This document shows positions 41,491-50,184 of a stretch of 64,000 nucleotides of DNA, one piece after another (the stretch's first letter is position 1; every line of letters begins with the position of its first letter). A program made the translations under genes and the position numbers. The notes under the pieces were generated by a model. That model made no database searches and was not told the origin of the DNA. It saw only the letters and a list, made by a program, of their open reading frames with translations. The stretch is from Pseudomonadota bacterium (GTDB lineage: Bacteria; Pseudomonadota; Alphaproteobacteria; Rhizobiales; Hyphomicrobiaceae). Location of the stretch: assembly GCA_018242295.1 (NCBI GenBank), contig JAFECE010000002.1, forward strand, positions 1 through 64,000, written 5' to 3'.

Positions 41491-41827
41491 TCCTTGCTCT
41501 GAGCAAAGATGAGGTCTGCGGATCCGTAGGACGGCGCGCCAAGGTCGATAGGGCCGTCGGTGCCAAAAGTGACGGCGCTGTCCGAGTTGTTGCGGAGAAT
41601 ATCGCGCTTGCGTGCCACGCCGCGCTTTTCGTGGCCCCCGGAGGCGGAGGCAAAGCTTGCCAAGATCATGCGCCCCAACTGCACCCTCTCCACCAGCTAC
41701 AAAACAGCCCTCGGCTGGTTTGCCCAATCCGGTCATACACGCGCTTGCAACCGTAATACTTCGCGGAGGCAGAGAGGTTGTCTTGCACTACGTTGCTCTG
41801 GCGCAGAGAAAAAGGAACGCGTCATCC
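41491..41827. other. No supportable gene
   Basis: Minus- and plus-strand frames overlap here with no ribosome-binding sites. A minus frame (41478-41693) reads MERVQLGRMILASFASASGG and is not recognisable. No repeats seen. Confidence 0.3.
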
Positions 41828-42046
41828 ATGGCCGACACTCATCCCTCGGGGATCCGCAAGATCAAGGACGCCATCTACGATGCCGAGATCGGAGAGGCAG
41901 AAATCATGCGATCGCAGAAGGACCCTAACGACTACGTGGTCCGGTTTGACACTCGCACCAAGAACGTGGGCGCTGTCCTCCTCAATACCGACATGAACTA
42001 TCAGGACATGGTGAACAGCCTTAGGAAGGCGCATGACGATCGGTAG
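41828..42046 (+). CDS. Hypothetical small protein (72 aa)
   Basis: ATG 41828 has AAAGGAA about eleven bases upstream. The product MADTHPSGIRKIKDAIYDAE continues through EIMRSQKDPNDYVVRFDTRT and ends with LNTDMNYQDMVNSLRKAHDD. It is soluble, with mixed helix and strand, and has no motif I know. Composition is more regular than on the opposite strand. It stands alone between gene-free stretches. Confidence 0.5.
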   Translation: MADTHPSGIRKIKDAIYDAEIGEAEIMRSQKDPNDYVVRFDTRTKNVGAVLLNTDMNYQDMVNSLRKAHDDR

Positions 42047-42428
42047 CATCCTCGCTTTCCAGGAAGGCGCGTGCAAGCGATGATCCCGATAAATATGCAC
42101 CGCAGACCAGACACCAATTGATCACGGATAGACCCGATGTTTGAATGGAGAAGCAAGGGCTCAAACTTGGCCTCAATCTGAGCGACGAAGGCGGTCGCGT
42201 TCTTCTCGGAATTGTCGGCGATATATGCCTATATTTCCGAGGTCACACTCGGCTACCGGCGTGATGCGCAAGGCCAGTCTTCACCTTGACCGCAAGCTTG
42301 TCGAGTTCGACTCCAATGGACCCTGACCTTGGCCGAAGCTTCTTCTGCAAGCGTGGGGACAGAGACGGCAAAACGGTTGAGTCATCAGTCCAAGGTGATA
42401 GGCGGCCGGAGCTCCGTCCACGTGCAAC
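42047..42428. other. No supportable gene
   Basis: Only weak overlapping frames. A minus-strand piece ELDKLAVKVKTGLAHHAG near 42250-42310 is protein-like but interrupted. Probably decayed sequence. Confidence 0.3.
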
Positions 42429-42947
42429 TCATGAGTGGCTCTTGGGCTCGGCGCTCAGGCATTTTGTCATGACGATGGTACGTTCGCTGTCGCAAAATCT
42501 TTCCTCAACCACGGAATATCCGAGCTTTGCGAAAAAAGTTTCGGCGGTTACGGAAGAAGGAATCGTCAACTGGTCTATGTTTTGCGAGCGGGCTTCAAAC
42601 TCTACGACCGTCATCAACTGCTTTCCGATTCCTGACCCTTGGTAGTCCGAGATCACGTAAACGCATCGAACGATGCATTTATCTAGGCTGCCGGTGCCGA
42701 CAAGCTTGTTCGCCGCGACGGCAACAAAAACACTGCGTTTGTCAAATAGCTCACGAATAGCTGCTGGTGTGAAATTGCTCTCCGCGCGCAGTATTGTTTT
42801 GGGTGCGTAGCCTTTGGCATTGGACGCTCGCAACGTCGAGACAATTACTTGGCTAATGGCTTCAGCGTCTTCGAAGTTTGCTCTTCGTATTTCGACGTTC
42901 GAGCCCATTTGTTCACCGGCATATGCCGTCCCGAATGAGTTGGCCAT
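42429..42947 (-). CDS. GNAT-family N-acetyltransferase
   Basis: A 172-aa GCN5-related acetyltransferase. The acetyl-CoA pocket motif is DYQGSGIGKQLMTVVEFEAR (about residues 100-119), preceded by KLVGTGSLDKCIVRCVYVIS and followed by FFAKLGYSVVEERF. Strand and helix order fit the complete GNAT fold. Start may be ATG 42947 or 42908 (MGSNVEIRRA); neither has a strong ribosome-binding site. Substrate unknown: GNATs of this size acetylate small amines, antibiotics or protein N-termini. Confidence 0.88.
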   Translation of the reverse strand: MANSFGTAYAGEQMGSNVEIRRANFEDAEAISQVIVSTLRASNAKGYAPKTILRAESNFTPAAIRELFDKRSVFVAVAANKLVGTGSLDKCIVRCVYVISDYQGSGIGKQLMTVVEFEARSQNIDQLTIPSSVTAETFFAKLGYSVVEERFCDSERTIVMTKCLSAEPKSHS

Positions 42948-42995
42948 CGAGGTGAAATGGACGGCTGCGGCCCAGATAATCCCGGGTCAGGCAAT

Positions 42996-43286
42996 TTAAG
43001 AAACGACGGACTCGAGAAGTCGACCTAAAGTGAATGCACACGTACATAAAATCGCGCCGGTCGCAATTGACGCGCTCATCGTCATGACGAAGGCGATCTG
43101 GTGGCGGACCGAGCAGACTTTGGCTCTTTCCCAGAACGGCTCCCATCGCGGCCAACTGAACGCAACAATGAGAATTGTACTTCCAAGTACGCTCCACCAC
43201 GGTCCGCCAGCAAGGCCGAACATCGCTGTGATTGTAAACACGATGAAATTCAGACGCTCTAACGGCGGGTCCGGGAGCTGCGGCAT
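42996..43286 (-). CDS. Membrane hypothetical protein (96 aa)
   Basis: ATG 43286 has AAGGAG eight bases upstream. The start MPQLPDPPLERLNFIVFTIT leads to three predicted helices (about 10-30, 32-45 and 58-85), with a basic WPRWEPFWERAKV loop between the second and third. No known family. It lies 48 bases upstream of the GNAT gene on the same strand and could be co-transcribed with it. Confidence 0.6.
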   Translation of the reverse strand: MPQLPDPPLERLNFIVFTITAMFGLAGGPWWSVLGSTILIVAFSWPRWEPFWERAKVCSVRHQIAFVMTMSASIATGAILCTCAFTLGRLLESVVS

Positions 43287-43885
43287 GGATTCTCCTTTTT
43301 CTCGCGGAATGGACCTTTCATTTGGAACGCACACGGTTTCGCCAGTGGCTATGTGCCTTTCTTAAGCTCCGATCCTCAGTTCTTGAGGACCTCAATGCCT
43401 CTCCAATTAGGTGCACGCATGATTGTTAGGCACCACCTAGTATGGTCAAGGGCCGTCATCTACCTGAGGGCTCTACGTAGAAACGCGGGTCAGATACACG
43501 CCGCCTCGGCGCATAGGCCACTCGAACTACGCACCCATTCCATATGGCCCGATGGAATGAAATCCTGCAGAGACTCAGCATTCCAGAATTTCGCAACTTC
43601 TTTCACGGGGGCACGCATTGCTCGCTGAGCTGACTATTAAGCCAGTGATGAGAACTACAATCTCTGTAGCGCTGTTGGATTCCTGCAAGGCTTTTCAGCA
43701 CTCTTTTGAGGCTGTCCGTTTCCCCGCTTTCGCGCTGTCCCATATGCCTGCGACTCTAGACGTGATCGTCGATGTCGTTGGCGTCTCTGACTGCCAGTCA
43801 GCCGGTGGCAGCTTGCGGGATAAAGCGACCTCACCGTTCCCAATCGTGGGCGTGAGTTGCGGAGCGCGACACCGCTTTGTGTCCG
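43287..43885. other. No supportable gene (about 600 bases)
   Basis: All frames are short, basic and without ribosome-binding sites. A short inverted repeat TCCTCAG-TTCT-TGAGGA at 43373-43388 is visible. Probably decayed sequence. Confidence 0.35.
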
Positions 43886-44374
43886 TCAGCGACCGAACTT
43901 TCGTAACGCGATGTCCCGAACGATCAACGAGGTCCCATCTGCATCGAGGCCAAGCTCTTTCGCGAGTCGCACAAGACCACGCATGAAGCGTGTGCGACTT
44001 AGGATGCTTCGGTTCCTTTTTGCGCACCATTCCCTGTAGGTCTCGAATGCTGTGCCGAGTTGAAGTTGGTGGCCCGGCTTCAAATGCAGGCACTCGGCGG
44101 CGAACGCTTCCAACGGCGGCCCGTCGAACATTAGCGTCGGAAGGGAAGGGGACGAGACTTCAGGTCCAGCTGCGGTCGACCCGACCCGCCATGGCGTCGT
44201 CGCGATATACAATCCGAGTCCGCTGCCAAGTTCGATGAATATGGCCATCAGCAGGGCGAGGCCATCGCCCATGTGGTTCGCCGTGCCCTTGTCGGCTGCC
44301 GCGCCCCCCTCTGACGCCTGATCAACGGTCCAGCGGCCGAAGCCCACCGGCGTGGCCAGTTGATTGGCGATCAC
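43886..44374 (-). CDS. Hypothetical protein, possibly a truncated mobile-element gene
   Basis: A 162-aa reading with one hydrophobic helix (GLALLMAIFIELGSGLGLYI) and a C-terminal part FETYREWCAKRNRSILSRTR then FMRGLVRLAKELGLDADGTS that recalls the winged-helix end of phage or plasmid primase/replication proteins. The upstream part looks cut off from a longer protein: it begins without a good start signal. I therefore suspect a remnant of a larger element gene. Confidence 0.45.
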   Translation of the reverse strand: MIANQLATPVGFGRWTVDQASEGGAAADKGTANHMGDGLALLMAIFIELGSGLGLYIATTPWRVGSTAAGPEVSSPSLPTLMFDGPPLEAFAAECLHLKPGHQLQLGTAFETYREWCAKRNRSILSRTRFMRGLVRLAKELGLDADGTSLIVRDIALRKFGR

Positions 44375-44514
44375 TCAACGAGTTGCCCGCGGCCACGTTT
44401 TCACGCGCCAGCCACATCTGGATGGCCGTTTTGCGGGGTTTATCTGGTAATAGCCGGGGACTCGTGCTTATACGCATCGTTCAATTGACGGTCACAGGTC
44501 AGGGCTGAAAGCGA

Positions 44515-45228
44515 ATGGAACCCAACTCGGTCGGCGCTCTCGAGCCGTTCCTTCGGCTCGGTCTTGCTCTCCTCCTTGGCTCGGCCATAGGTTTTGAGCG
44601 CCAATGGCACCAGAAGATGGCCGGGCTCAGAACGAACGCACTCGTGGCGCTAGGCGCCGCCGGCTTTGTCGTCTTCTCTGCGATGGTGGGGCAGGGAGAT
44701 CCGACGCGGGTCGCCGCTCAGGTGGTTTCCGGCATCGGATTCCTCGGCGCCGGTGTCATCCTGCGTGAGGGCATCAACGTCCATGGACTGAATACTGCGG
44801 CGACCCTCTGGTGCTCGGCCATGGTTGGCACATTTGCCGGGGGCGGTTTCTGGATCCCAAGCTTGGCGGCTGCTTTCCTCGTCGTCACGACAAACCTCAT
44901 ACTGCGACCGCTGGTTCAACGTCTCAATACGCGAGCTTTGATGTCAACCGACGTCGAAACGCATTACACGGTCGAGGTCACGTGCAAGGGCGCGGAAGAG
45001 GCGCACATGCGATCACTCCTGCTGCATGCACTTTCCCAAGCTGGGCTCGGTCTCCGGCGCATCAACAGTGAAGATATTCCTGAGACCTTGAAGGTGACCG
45101 TCACAGCGCAGGCAGTAGCGGAGAAACGCAACGATGCGTCTCTTGAACAGATCGTCGGACGGCTAAGCCTCGAGCCGCACGTGACGGCAGCCAGTTGGCA
45201 AGTCGACCGCACCATTTCGGAAGAATAG
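44515..45228 (+). CDS. MgtC/SapB-family membrane protein
   Basis: A 237-aa protein with the MgtC fold: GSAIGFERQWHQKMAGLRTN, ALVALGAAGFVVFSAMVGQG, RVAAQVVSGIGFLGAGVILR and a C-terminal ACT-like soluble domain from about residue 150. The family is linked to survival in low magnesium or inside hosts, and regulates rather than transports Mg2+. Four to five membrane helices are predicted. ATG 44515 lacks an obvious leader sensor. The gene is isolated, with the second tad triplet convergent to it 119 bases away. Confidence 0.92.
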   Translation: MEPNSVGALEPFLRLGLALLLGSAIGFERQWHQKMAGLRTNALVALGAAGFVVFSAMVGQGDPTRVAAQVVSGIGFLGAGVILREGINVHGLNTAATLWCSAMVGTFAGGGFWIPSLAAAFLVVTTNLILRPLVQRLNTRALMSTDVETHYTVEVTCKGAEEAHMRSLLLHALSQAGLGLRRINSEDIPETLKVTVTAQAVAEKRNDASLEQIVGRLSLEPHVTAASWQVDRTISEE

Positions 45229-45347
45229 ACCGGCACCATCGACGTGCGCGACCCGGAAGTCCCCGCGTTGCTCGATTCTAGTTCGGGCGTCGTCAACTTT
45301 AATATGAGTTCCATAGCGCGAAGTATCAGCCGTTGCAGCTAGCGTGC

Positions 45348-45713
45348 TTATGGAAAACACGCTGTGGCACTTAAGGGTATGCTCCAGGTTTTGATGCCGG
45401 CGCTGAGCACGAAGTTCGACGTGGCGCTGACTTGGTGGCCGCACGCAGCGATAGAGGCGATGAAGGTCGGAGTTCCGGTGCCGTAATAGTAGTTGAGGGC
45501 ATAGGTCTGCGTCGCGGCGGCAGTCCCACACCGGCTGCTATTGACCGAATAGCATCGAGCGGCGGCCTCAGCGGCGTTATGCAAGCCGGTCGCCGCATAC
45601 ATCGCTAGTCCAACGTAAAGAGTGCCGACGATAAGCATGATCAGAGCAGGAGAGATCAGTGCGAACTCCACTGCCACGCCGCCTTTGTCGCACCTTCCGA
45701 TGGCCCGCATCAT
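45348..45713 (-). CDS. TadE-like pseudopilin, copy 2b
   Basis: A 121-aa protein closely matching the one at 33778: KGGVAVEFALISPALIMLIV starts the helix, then HNAAEAAARCYSVNSSRCGT and a final SIPLSATACFP. The conserved Glu and all Cys are kept. Third gene of the inverted duplicate triplet. It starts two bases after the previous stop, the same spacing as in copy 1. Confidence 0.85.
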   Translation of the reverse strand: MMRAIGRCDKGGVAVEFALISPALIMLIVGTLYVGLAMYAATGLHNAAEAAARCYSVNSSRCGTAAATQTYALNYYYGTGTPTFIASIAACGHQVSATSNFVLSAGIKTWSIPLSATACFP

Positions 45714-45715
45714 GA

Positions 45716-46258
45716 CTACCCCAGACGCATCCAGGTCATCATGCTGATCGATTTGACGCCAGAAGCGCCCATGACGCTGATTGCGAATAACGGCCTATAA
45801 CTGTAGGTCACCTGGACGTGGATATAGTCACCTGGGGATGTGTTGGCGCTGCCAACTGCCGAGCAATCAGCGGGTTTGTTGGCAAGGCTGCCGACGGATT
45901 GCAAAGTCCCCAAGGAGTTGACGCAATAATAGCCCTCAGTCGGATAACCCGAGGCTAATGAGACCGAGCTTCCTAGCGACGTGCTCTGAATGGCCGACGT
46001 GATTGCTGCGTTCAGCCCCGAGCAATTTTGCGTTGCAGGCAACATGGAACTGTCCGAACAGATTTTCCAGGCCGCCTGCGCCCCGATCTGGGCGGCATTC
46101 TCAACGTCCATTCGCTTCAAGGCATAATTACTCAAGTCAGCGGCGTTTAGAACGCCGAGGACGAGCAGCATGGCTGACCCTGCGAACTCGATTGCGGCGG
46201 TCCCGCGAACATCGTGCCGGAATAAGCGCAGCACTGATTTTGGCGAGCGTGCCATCAA
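45716..46258 (-). CDS. TadE-like pseudopilin, copy 2a
   Basis: A 180-aa protein closely similar to the one at 33243: RGTAAIEFAGSAMLLVLGVL, NAADLSNYALKRMDVENAAQ and the same Cys pattern (KICSDS, QNCSG, YYCVN, PADCSA). Overlaps the TadG-like gene by four bases. Second gene of the duplicate triplet. Confidence 0.85.
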   Translation of the reverse strand: MMARSPKSVLRLFRHDVRGTAAIEFAGSAMLLVLGVLNAADLSNYALKRMDVENAAQIGAQAAWKICSDSSMLPATQNCSGLNAAITSAIQSTSLGSSVSLASGYPTEGYYCVNSLGTLQSVGSLANKPADCSAVGSANTSPGDYIHVQVTYSYRPLFAISVMGASGVKSISMMTWMRLG

Positions 46259-47616
46259 TTCACCAGCGTGCCGCGCGACCCGCCTTGCGGTAAGTTAAGC
46301 CCGGCGGATTTGCACTGAGTGTCGTTTGCGAAGATCGAGCCGGTGCCGTTGATCGTTATGTTGTCCACGACCATGCCGAAGCAAGTCGCCCCGCTGGCAG
46401 ATTTGTTGACTGCACCGCTCAAGGTAACGCTCGAATGCGGTAAATAGACCATGCCGCTCAGATTCCAGGTTGGACTGTTACCGGCAGCGGAAATGTTGAC
46501 GTTGGTCGTTAGGTTCGGGTCCTGGAAGATGGCCATTCCACTCCACGGACCAGAGGTCGGTGCGGAAATATCCAAGGTGCCGCCCCCTGTTGGGATGTGC
46601 TGATAGGACGAGCCGTTGGTGCCCGTGAAGACGATGGTCAGATTGGTGCCAGAGAGCGTATGGCCGTTGGTATCCAACTGACCGTTCTCGATGATCAGGA
46701 CTGCGTTGTTAATGGTCGTGTTGCCCGCCAATTGCATGTCGCCACATACCACTTGGTTGCCGCCTCCATAGGAATGACTACCTGACCATTGATTCGCGGA
46801 CGGCAGCGGGGGGTCCTTCTTCTTGGCCGGTTCCAGCGGATACGAGCTACAGGGGTTGGAGGGAATATTAGTGGCGAGATTGGAATAGGGATCAGCAACG
46901 ACCGGCCTGTTGGAATTTTGAGTAACCCCGCAACCGTTGTTGGTGCCGTGCGCGTCGCCTATAGCGGCATTCAAATTGTGACCGTTGCACGTGGCGCCGG
47001 TGTTGGACATCGCATTGCATCCCTGAAGGTTCGCTTTCGGGGCTCCATTGGAGGTGATGCCCTGGGCTCCGCTGCTGGCTAGAGCCAAAATGCAGTATGA
47101 CGTATCGGCACCGCTCGTTGCGACTGCGGCCGCAAAGAGGGAAGTCGCGCCTTTCCCGTTGACCGTGGTGCTTCCCTTGTAGCCCACGACTTGAGAAAGA
47201 AAGAGCGGCACCTTGTCGGAGACCTGAACCGTGTAGCAATTCGATGTGCAGCCTGCCGCGGTGCTTGGGTTGCTCACCGACACCGCGATGTTACCACTTC
47301 CATCCTGAAACCCATAAAGCGCGGCGACTGCCTTTCCTTCGGCGATGTAGTTGGAGCCATCATTTGTGGCAGCGGCGATTGCAGCCGCGTCAGCCGCATT
47401 TTGCATGGCACGATGGCGCCAATGCCAATAGGAAAGCTCGACCGCGAGTGCCATCCCTCCGACGAGCACTGGCATGAGCAAAGCGATAACGATGATCGTT
47501 CCGCCGACCTGATTGTCGACGAAATCGCGAAAGATCTTAGGCATTGCGATGTGCATGGCCGAAGTTCGATCACGCTGCGTTGTTTGCGCCGCCAGCAATA
47601 GCTTTCGCGTTTCCAT
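46255..47616 (-). CDS. tadG: TadG-like pilus assembly protein, copy 2
   Basis: A 453-aa paralogue of the gene at 31912. Membrane helix TIIVIALLMPVLVGGMALAV then YWHWRHRAMQNAADAAAIAA, with the exported region matching copy 1 over long stretches (NGQLDTNGHTLSGTNLTIVF, VYLPHSSVTLSGAVNKSAS). By eye about three quarters of the last 170 residues are identical. No Flp pilin precedes this copy. Starts at 47616, 47556 or 47544 are all possible. Intact, so this may be the functional copy, although the pilin gene would have to be elsewhere. Confidence 0.85.
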   Translation of the reverse strand: METRKLLLAAQTTQRDRTSAMHIAMPKIFRDFVDNQVGGTIIVIALLMPVLVGGMALAVELSYWHWRHRAMQNAADAAAIAAATNDGSNYIAEGKAVAALYGFQDGSGNIAVSVSNPSTAAGCTSNCYTVQVSDKVPLFLSQVVGYKGSTTVNGKGATSLFAAAVATSGADTSYCILALASSGAQGITSNGAPKANLQGCNAMSNTGATCNGHNLNAAIGDAHGTNNGCGVTQNSNRPVVADPYSNLATNIPSNPCSSYPLEPAKKKDPPLPSANQWSGSHSYGGGNQVVCGDMQLAGNTTINNAVLIIENGQLDTNGHTLSGTNLTIVFTGTNGSSYQHIPTGGGTLDISAPTSGPWSGMAIFQDPNLTTNVNISAAGNSPTWNLSGMVYLPHSSVTLSGAVNKSASGATCFGMVVDNITINGTGSIFANDTQCKSAGLNLPQGGSRGTLVN

Positions 47617-47695
47617 TTAAACGAATCCGCGTTGGAAAGATCGAGTTCAACAAATTCCACGCGGTTATTAAAAAGCAATTGATTAGATCGCTTCA

Positions 47696-47788
47696 CTCGG
47701 CGGCCTAATTCCTTTGCTCTATAGGGTATAGGCGCTCGTTTTTAGTGGTCATAAGATTTTGGCTAGGCTCGGCGGCCTAATTCCTTTG
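47696..47788. repeat. Pair of 21-bp direct repeats upstream of tadG copy 2
   Basis: A 21-base unit beginning CTCGGCGGCC and ending TTCCTTTG occurs at 47696-47716 and 47768-47788, 72 bases apart, 80-170 bases upstream of the minus-strand triplet. Possibly binding sites for its regulator. Confidence 0.6.
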
Positions 47789-48415
47789 ATCTAAGGAATC
47801 CCCATTTTTTCGCGTTTCAATTGACGAGTCAGACGTCGCGGCCATGGCCTAATCGCCGCGTTCGGTGACATCGGCGTCATCGCGGCGCTTCAGAGCGTCG
47901 GCTCGAATCATCAGAGCACGTTCAATTCGGTTAGCTCGAGTCTCACCGCGCAATCGAAATAACCCCGGCACAATGGGCTGGCGCCGAGCCAGCCGCCGAC
48001 TCTGAGTGGCGACAGAGTGCTCATCCAAATACGAATGTCGATATCCGGAAAATTCCGAATATCAAAAATTAGAACGCCCTGACCGACTCGATCAACCACG
48101 AGCGCATGCCGGTACTGCTTCCTGAGGACGCTGACTTCTAGACGTGGCTCTTGGGGTCGACCTATCTGGACAATCTCAGCCCTGGACAACGCCGCGCAGC
48201 CGAGCACGGTGGGTGATTGCCGGGGCCAGTTCGCCGCCTATCTTAGGGTCCAACTCAGACATCGTTGCTCGCTGTCTCTCTTGTTCGGCGTTGCGCGTTT
48301 CCCTTCGATGGCTGTAAACGAAAGGCCGGTCGATGCGAGTACGAACACGATGAATGATCCTACGGTAGCGCCATCTTTTTGGGCGAGCCCATTCTGCCGG
48401 GCAGACGATTTTGAA
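47789..48415. other. Intergenic region before cobC
   Basis: A minus-strand frame at 47911-48207 (98 codons) reads LVVDRVGQGVLIFDIRNFPD and is protein-like, but I see no ribosome-binding site and no family; it could be real. I looked for a cobalamin riboswitch B12 box before cobC and found none. Confidence 0.35.
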
Positions 48416-49405
48416 ATGCATGGCGGCGATACTGATCACGTCCGCGAAAGGTATCCGCACGCACCCGAACCGTGGATCGACTTGTCGACCGGTATCAATC
48501 CATTTCCCTATCCGATCCCGCCGCTTCCTCCGGACACCTGGTCGAGGCTTCCTCTTCGGGAAGAGGAGGCCAAGCTGCGCCTTAACGCAGCCCACTGCTA
48601 CGGAGCTGACGATCCGGATCGCATTGTGTCGGCGCCAGGAACCCAGGCCCTCATCCAGGTTATACCGCGTCTGATAGAGCCGACGACCGTTGCAATCCTC
48701 GGCCCCACCTATCGTGAGCACGTGCGGTGTTGGAAAAGGATGGGACATACCGTTCGCGAGATTGGAGAAGTGAACGAGATCGCCGATGCGAAGATTGTCG
48801 TTCTCGTGAACCCAAATAATCCTACGGGGCGGCATTACACTCCCCACCGATTGCTCAGCCTCGCGGAGGACATAGCCCGCAGGCAAGGCCTTCTACTGGT
48901 CGACGAGGCATTCGCCGATTTTCTTGGAACCGAGCAAAGCCTCGTTCCTTTGAGGCCGCCTTCGACCATCGTTCTGAGGTCATTTGGAAAGACCTATGGT
49001 CTGGCGGGCGTGCGCCTGGGATTTGCGATTGCAGAGCCGCACGTGGTGTCGCTGCTACGTGCGTGGCTTGGTCCCTGGGCGGTTTCAGGGCCGGCACTTA
49101 CTATCGGTTGCCAGGCACTGGAAGACGCGGGCTGGCTCACCGACGCACGGGCTCGTCTTACTACCGCTGCCCAGCAGCTGGACAAACTGCTCGTGGGCGC
49201 GGGATGCAAGATTGTCGGAAGAACTAATCTGTTTCGTCTCGCCGAACATCCACGAGCACAAAGCCTCGCTGATGCACTTGCACGCAACGGGATTCACGTG
49301 CGCCAATTTTCCGACCAGAAGACATGGCTGCGCTTCGGCATTCCCGCCACAAAAGCATTGTGCCGTATCGAAGCCGCGTTTGCATCCTTGCCTCCAGCTG
49401 CATGA
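48416..49405 (+). CDS. cobC: L-threonine-phosphate decarboxylase of cobalamin synthesis
   Basis: PLP enzyme that makes aminopropanol phosphate for the lower loop of vitamin B12. The 329-aa product has the family start MHGGDTDHVRERYPHAPEPW then IDLSTGINPFPYP, the NPNNPTGRH segment, LLVDEAFADF, and the PLP lysine in RSFGKTYGLAGVRLGF. Alternative starts are ATG 48308 or 48350; I chose 48416 because family members normally begin there. No other cob genes adjoin it, which is unusual. Confidence 0.88.
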   Translation: MHGGDTDHVRERYPHAPEPWIDLSTGINPFPYPIPPLPPDTWSRLPLREEEAKLRLNAAHCYGADDPDRIVSAPGTQALIQVIPRLIEPTTVAILGPTYREHVRCWKRMGHTVREIGEVNEIADAKIVVLVNPNNPTGRHYTPHRLLSLAEDIARRQGLLLVDEAFADFLGTEQSLVPLRPPSTIVLRSFGKTYGLAGVRLGFAIAEPHVVSLLRAWLGPWAVSGPALTIGCQALEDAGWLTDARARLTTAAQQLDKLLVGAGCKIVGRTNLFRLAEHPRAQSLADALARNGIHVRQFSDQKTWLRFGIPATKALCRIEAAFASLPPAA

Positions 49406-49512
49406 GTGCAATGGATGGCATGGCCTACCGCCCACCTCGGCGCCAAGATCCGAATTGAAAACCGACTATCATTAGTCAGGACACGGCCGGTTCGTGCGCA
49501 GTGTATTCCGCC

Positions 49513-50088
49513 TTACCAACCAACAATTCCTGCAAAAACGAACACCATCGCCATTCCGCCGAATCCAAATGCGCCTCCAACCAGAAACGGCATGCCCGTA
49601 ATGATGGACGCAGAGGCAAGAACGATTCCGATGTGCAGGAGCGCGCTGGCCAATTCGTAGCGATGATGTTTCCTCTTGGCGATATCCCGGTTGACCTCGG
49701 CCTCCCTGGCTCGTTTGAACAGTTGAATTGTGCCGCTATTTTTCTGCGGATCATCGTGCAACCGCTCAGCAGACTGTTGCCATTTTGTAATAGCGTCTCT
49801 TAGCGCTCCTTTGGTTTCAGCGCTTTCCTTGTCGCCAAGAGCTTGGAGTGCGTCGATGGCGACGGCATAGGTTGTTTCACGCTCAGCTCGCGCTTGGAAA
49901 AATGCCCATTGGCTGGCAGCCTCGATATTATTTTCGACGGCAGTGGCTTGAGCATTTTGACCGAGAATCTCAGTCATAGCGAGAAACACAGCGAAGACAC
50001 TTATGATCAACGCCACGCGCTTGTCGCGGGGCGGGTTTTTGCCATCGGTGTGCTCAATCGCTTCGTGCGACAAGTCGATATCGCTCAT
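49513..50088 (-). CDS. DUF4337 membrane protein
   Basis: A 191-aa protein with one membrane helix near the N-terminus (VALIISVFAVFLAMTEILGQ), a long coiled periplasmic or cytoplasmic helix region (WAFFQARAERETTYAVAIDA) and two helices at the end (LHIGIVLASASIITGMPFLV). Order and motifs fit DUF4337, common in alphaproteobacteria and uncharacterised. ATG 50088 has GGAAA at a good distance. Isolated gene. Confidence 0.8.
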   Translation of the reverse strand: MSDIDLSHEAIEHTDGKNPPRDKRVALIISVFAVFLAMTEILGQNAQATAVENNIEAASQWAFFQARAERETTYAVAIDALQALGDKESAETKGALRDAITKWQQSAERLHDDPQKNSGTIQLFKRAREAEVNRDIAKRKHHRYELASALLHIGIVLASASIITGMPFLVGGAFGFGGMAMVFVFAGIVGW

Positions 50089-50184
50089 GGAAAGTTTCCG
50101 GGCGAAAGGTGGACGATGCAAATGCTGTCCTACCCTGTCCCGCCTTATTTTGCTGACTGCTCGATCATGCCTTAGAATGTGGAA

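Noticed and set aside
47880-48415. Cobalamin riboswitch upstream of cobC
   Set aside because: I looked for the B12 box and surrounding stems and could not find them.
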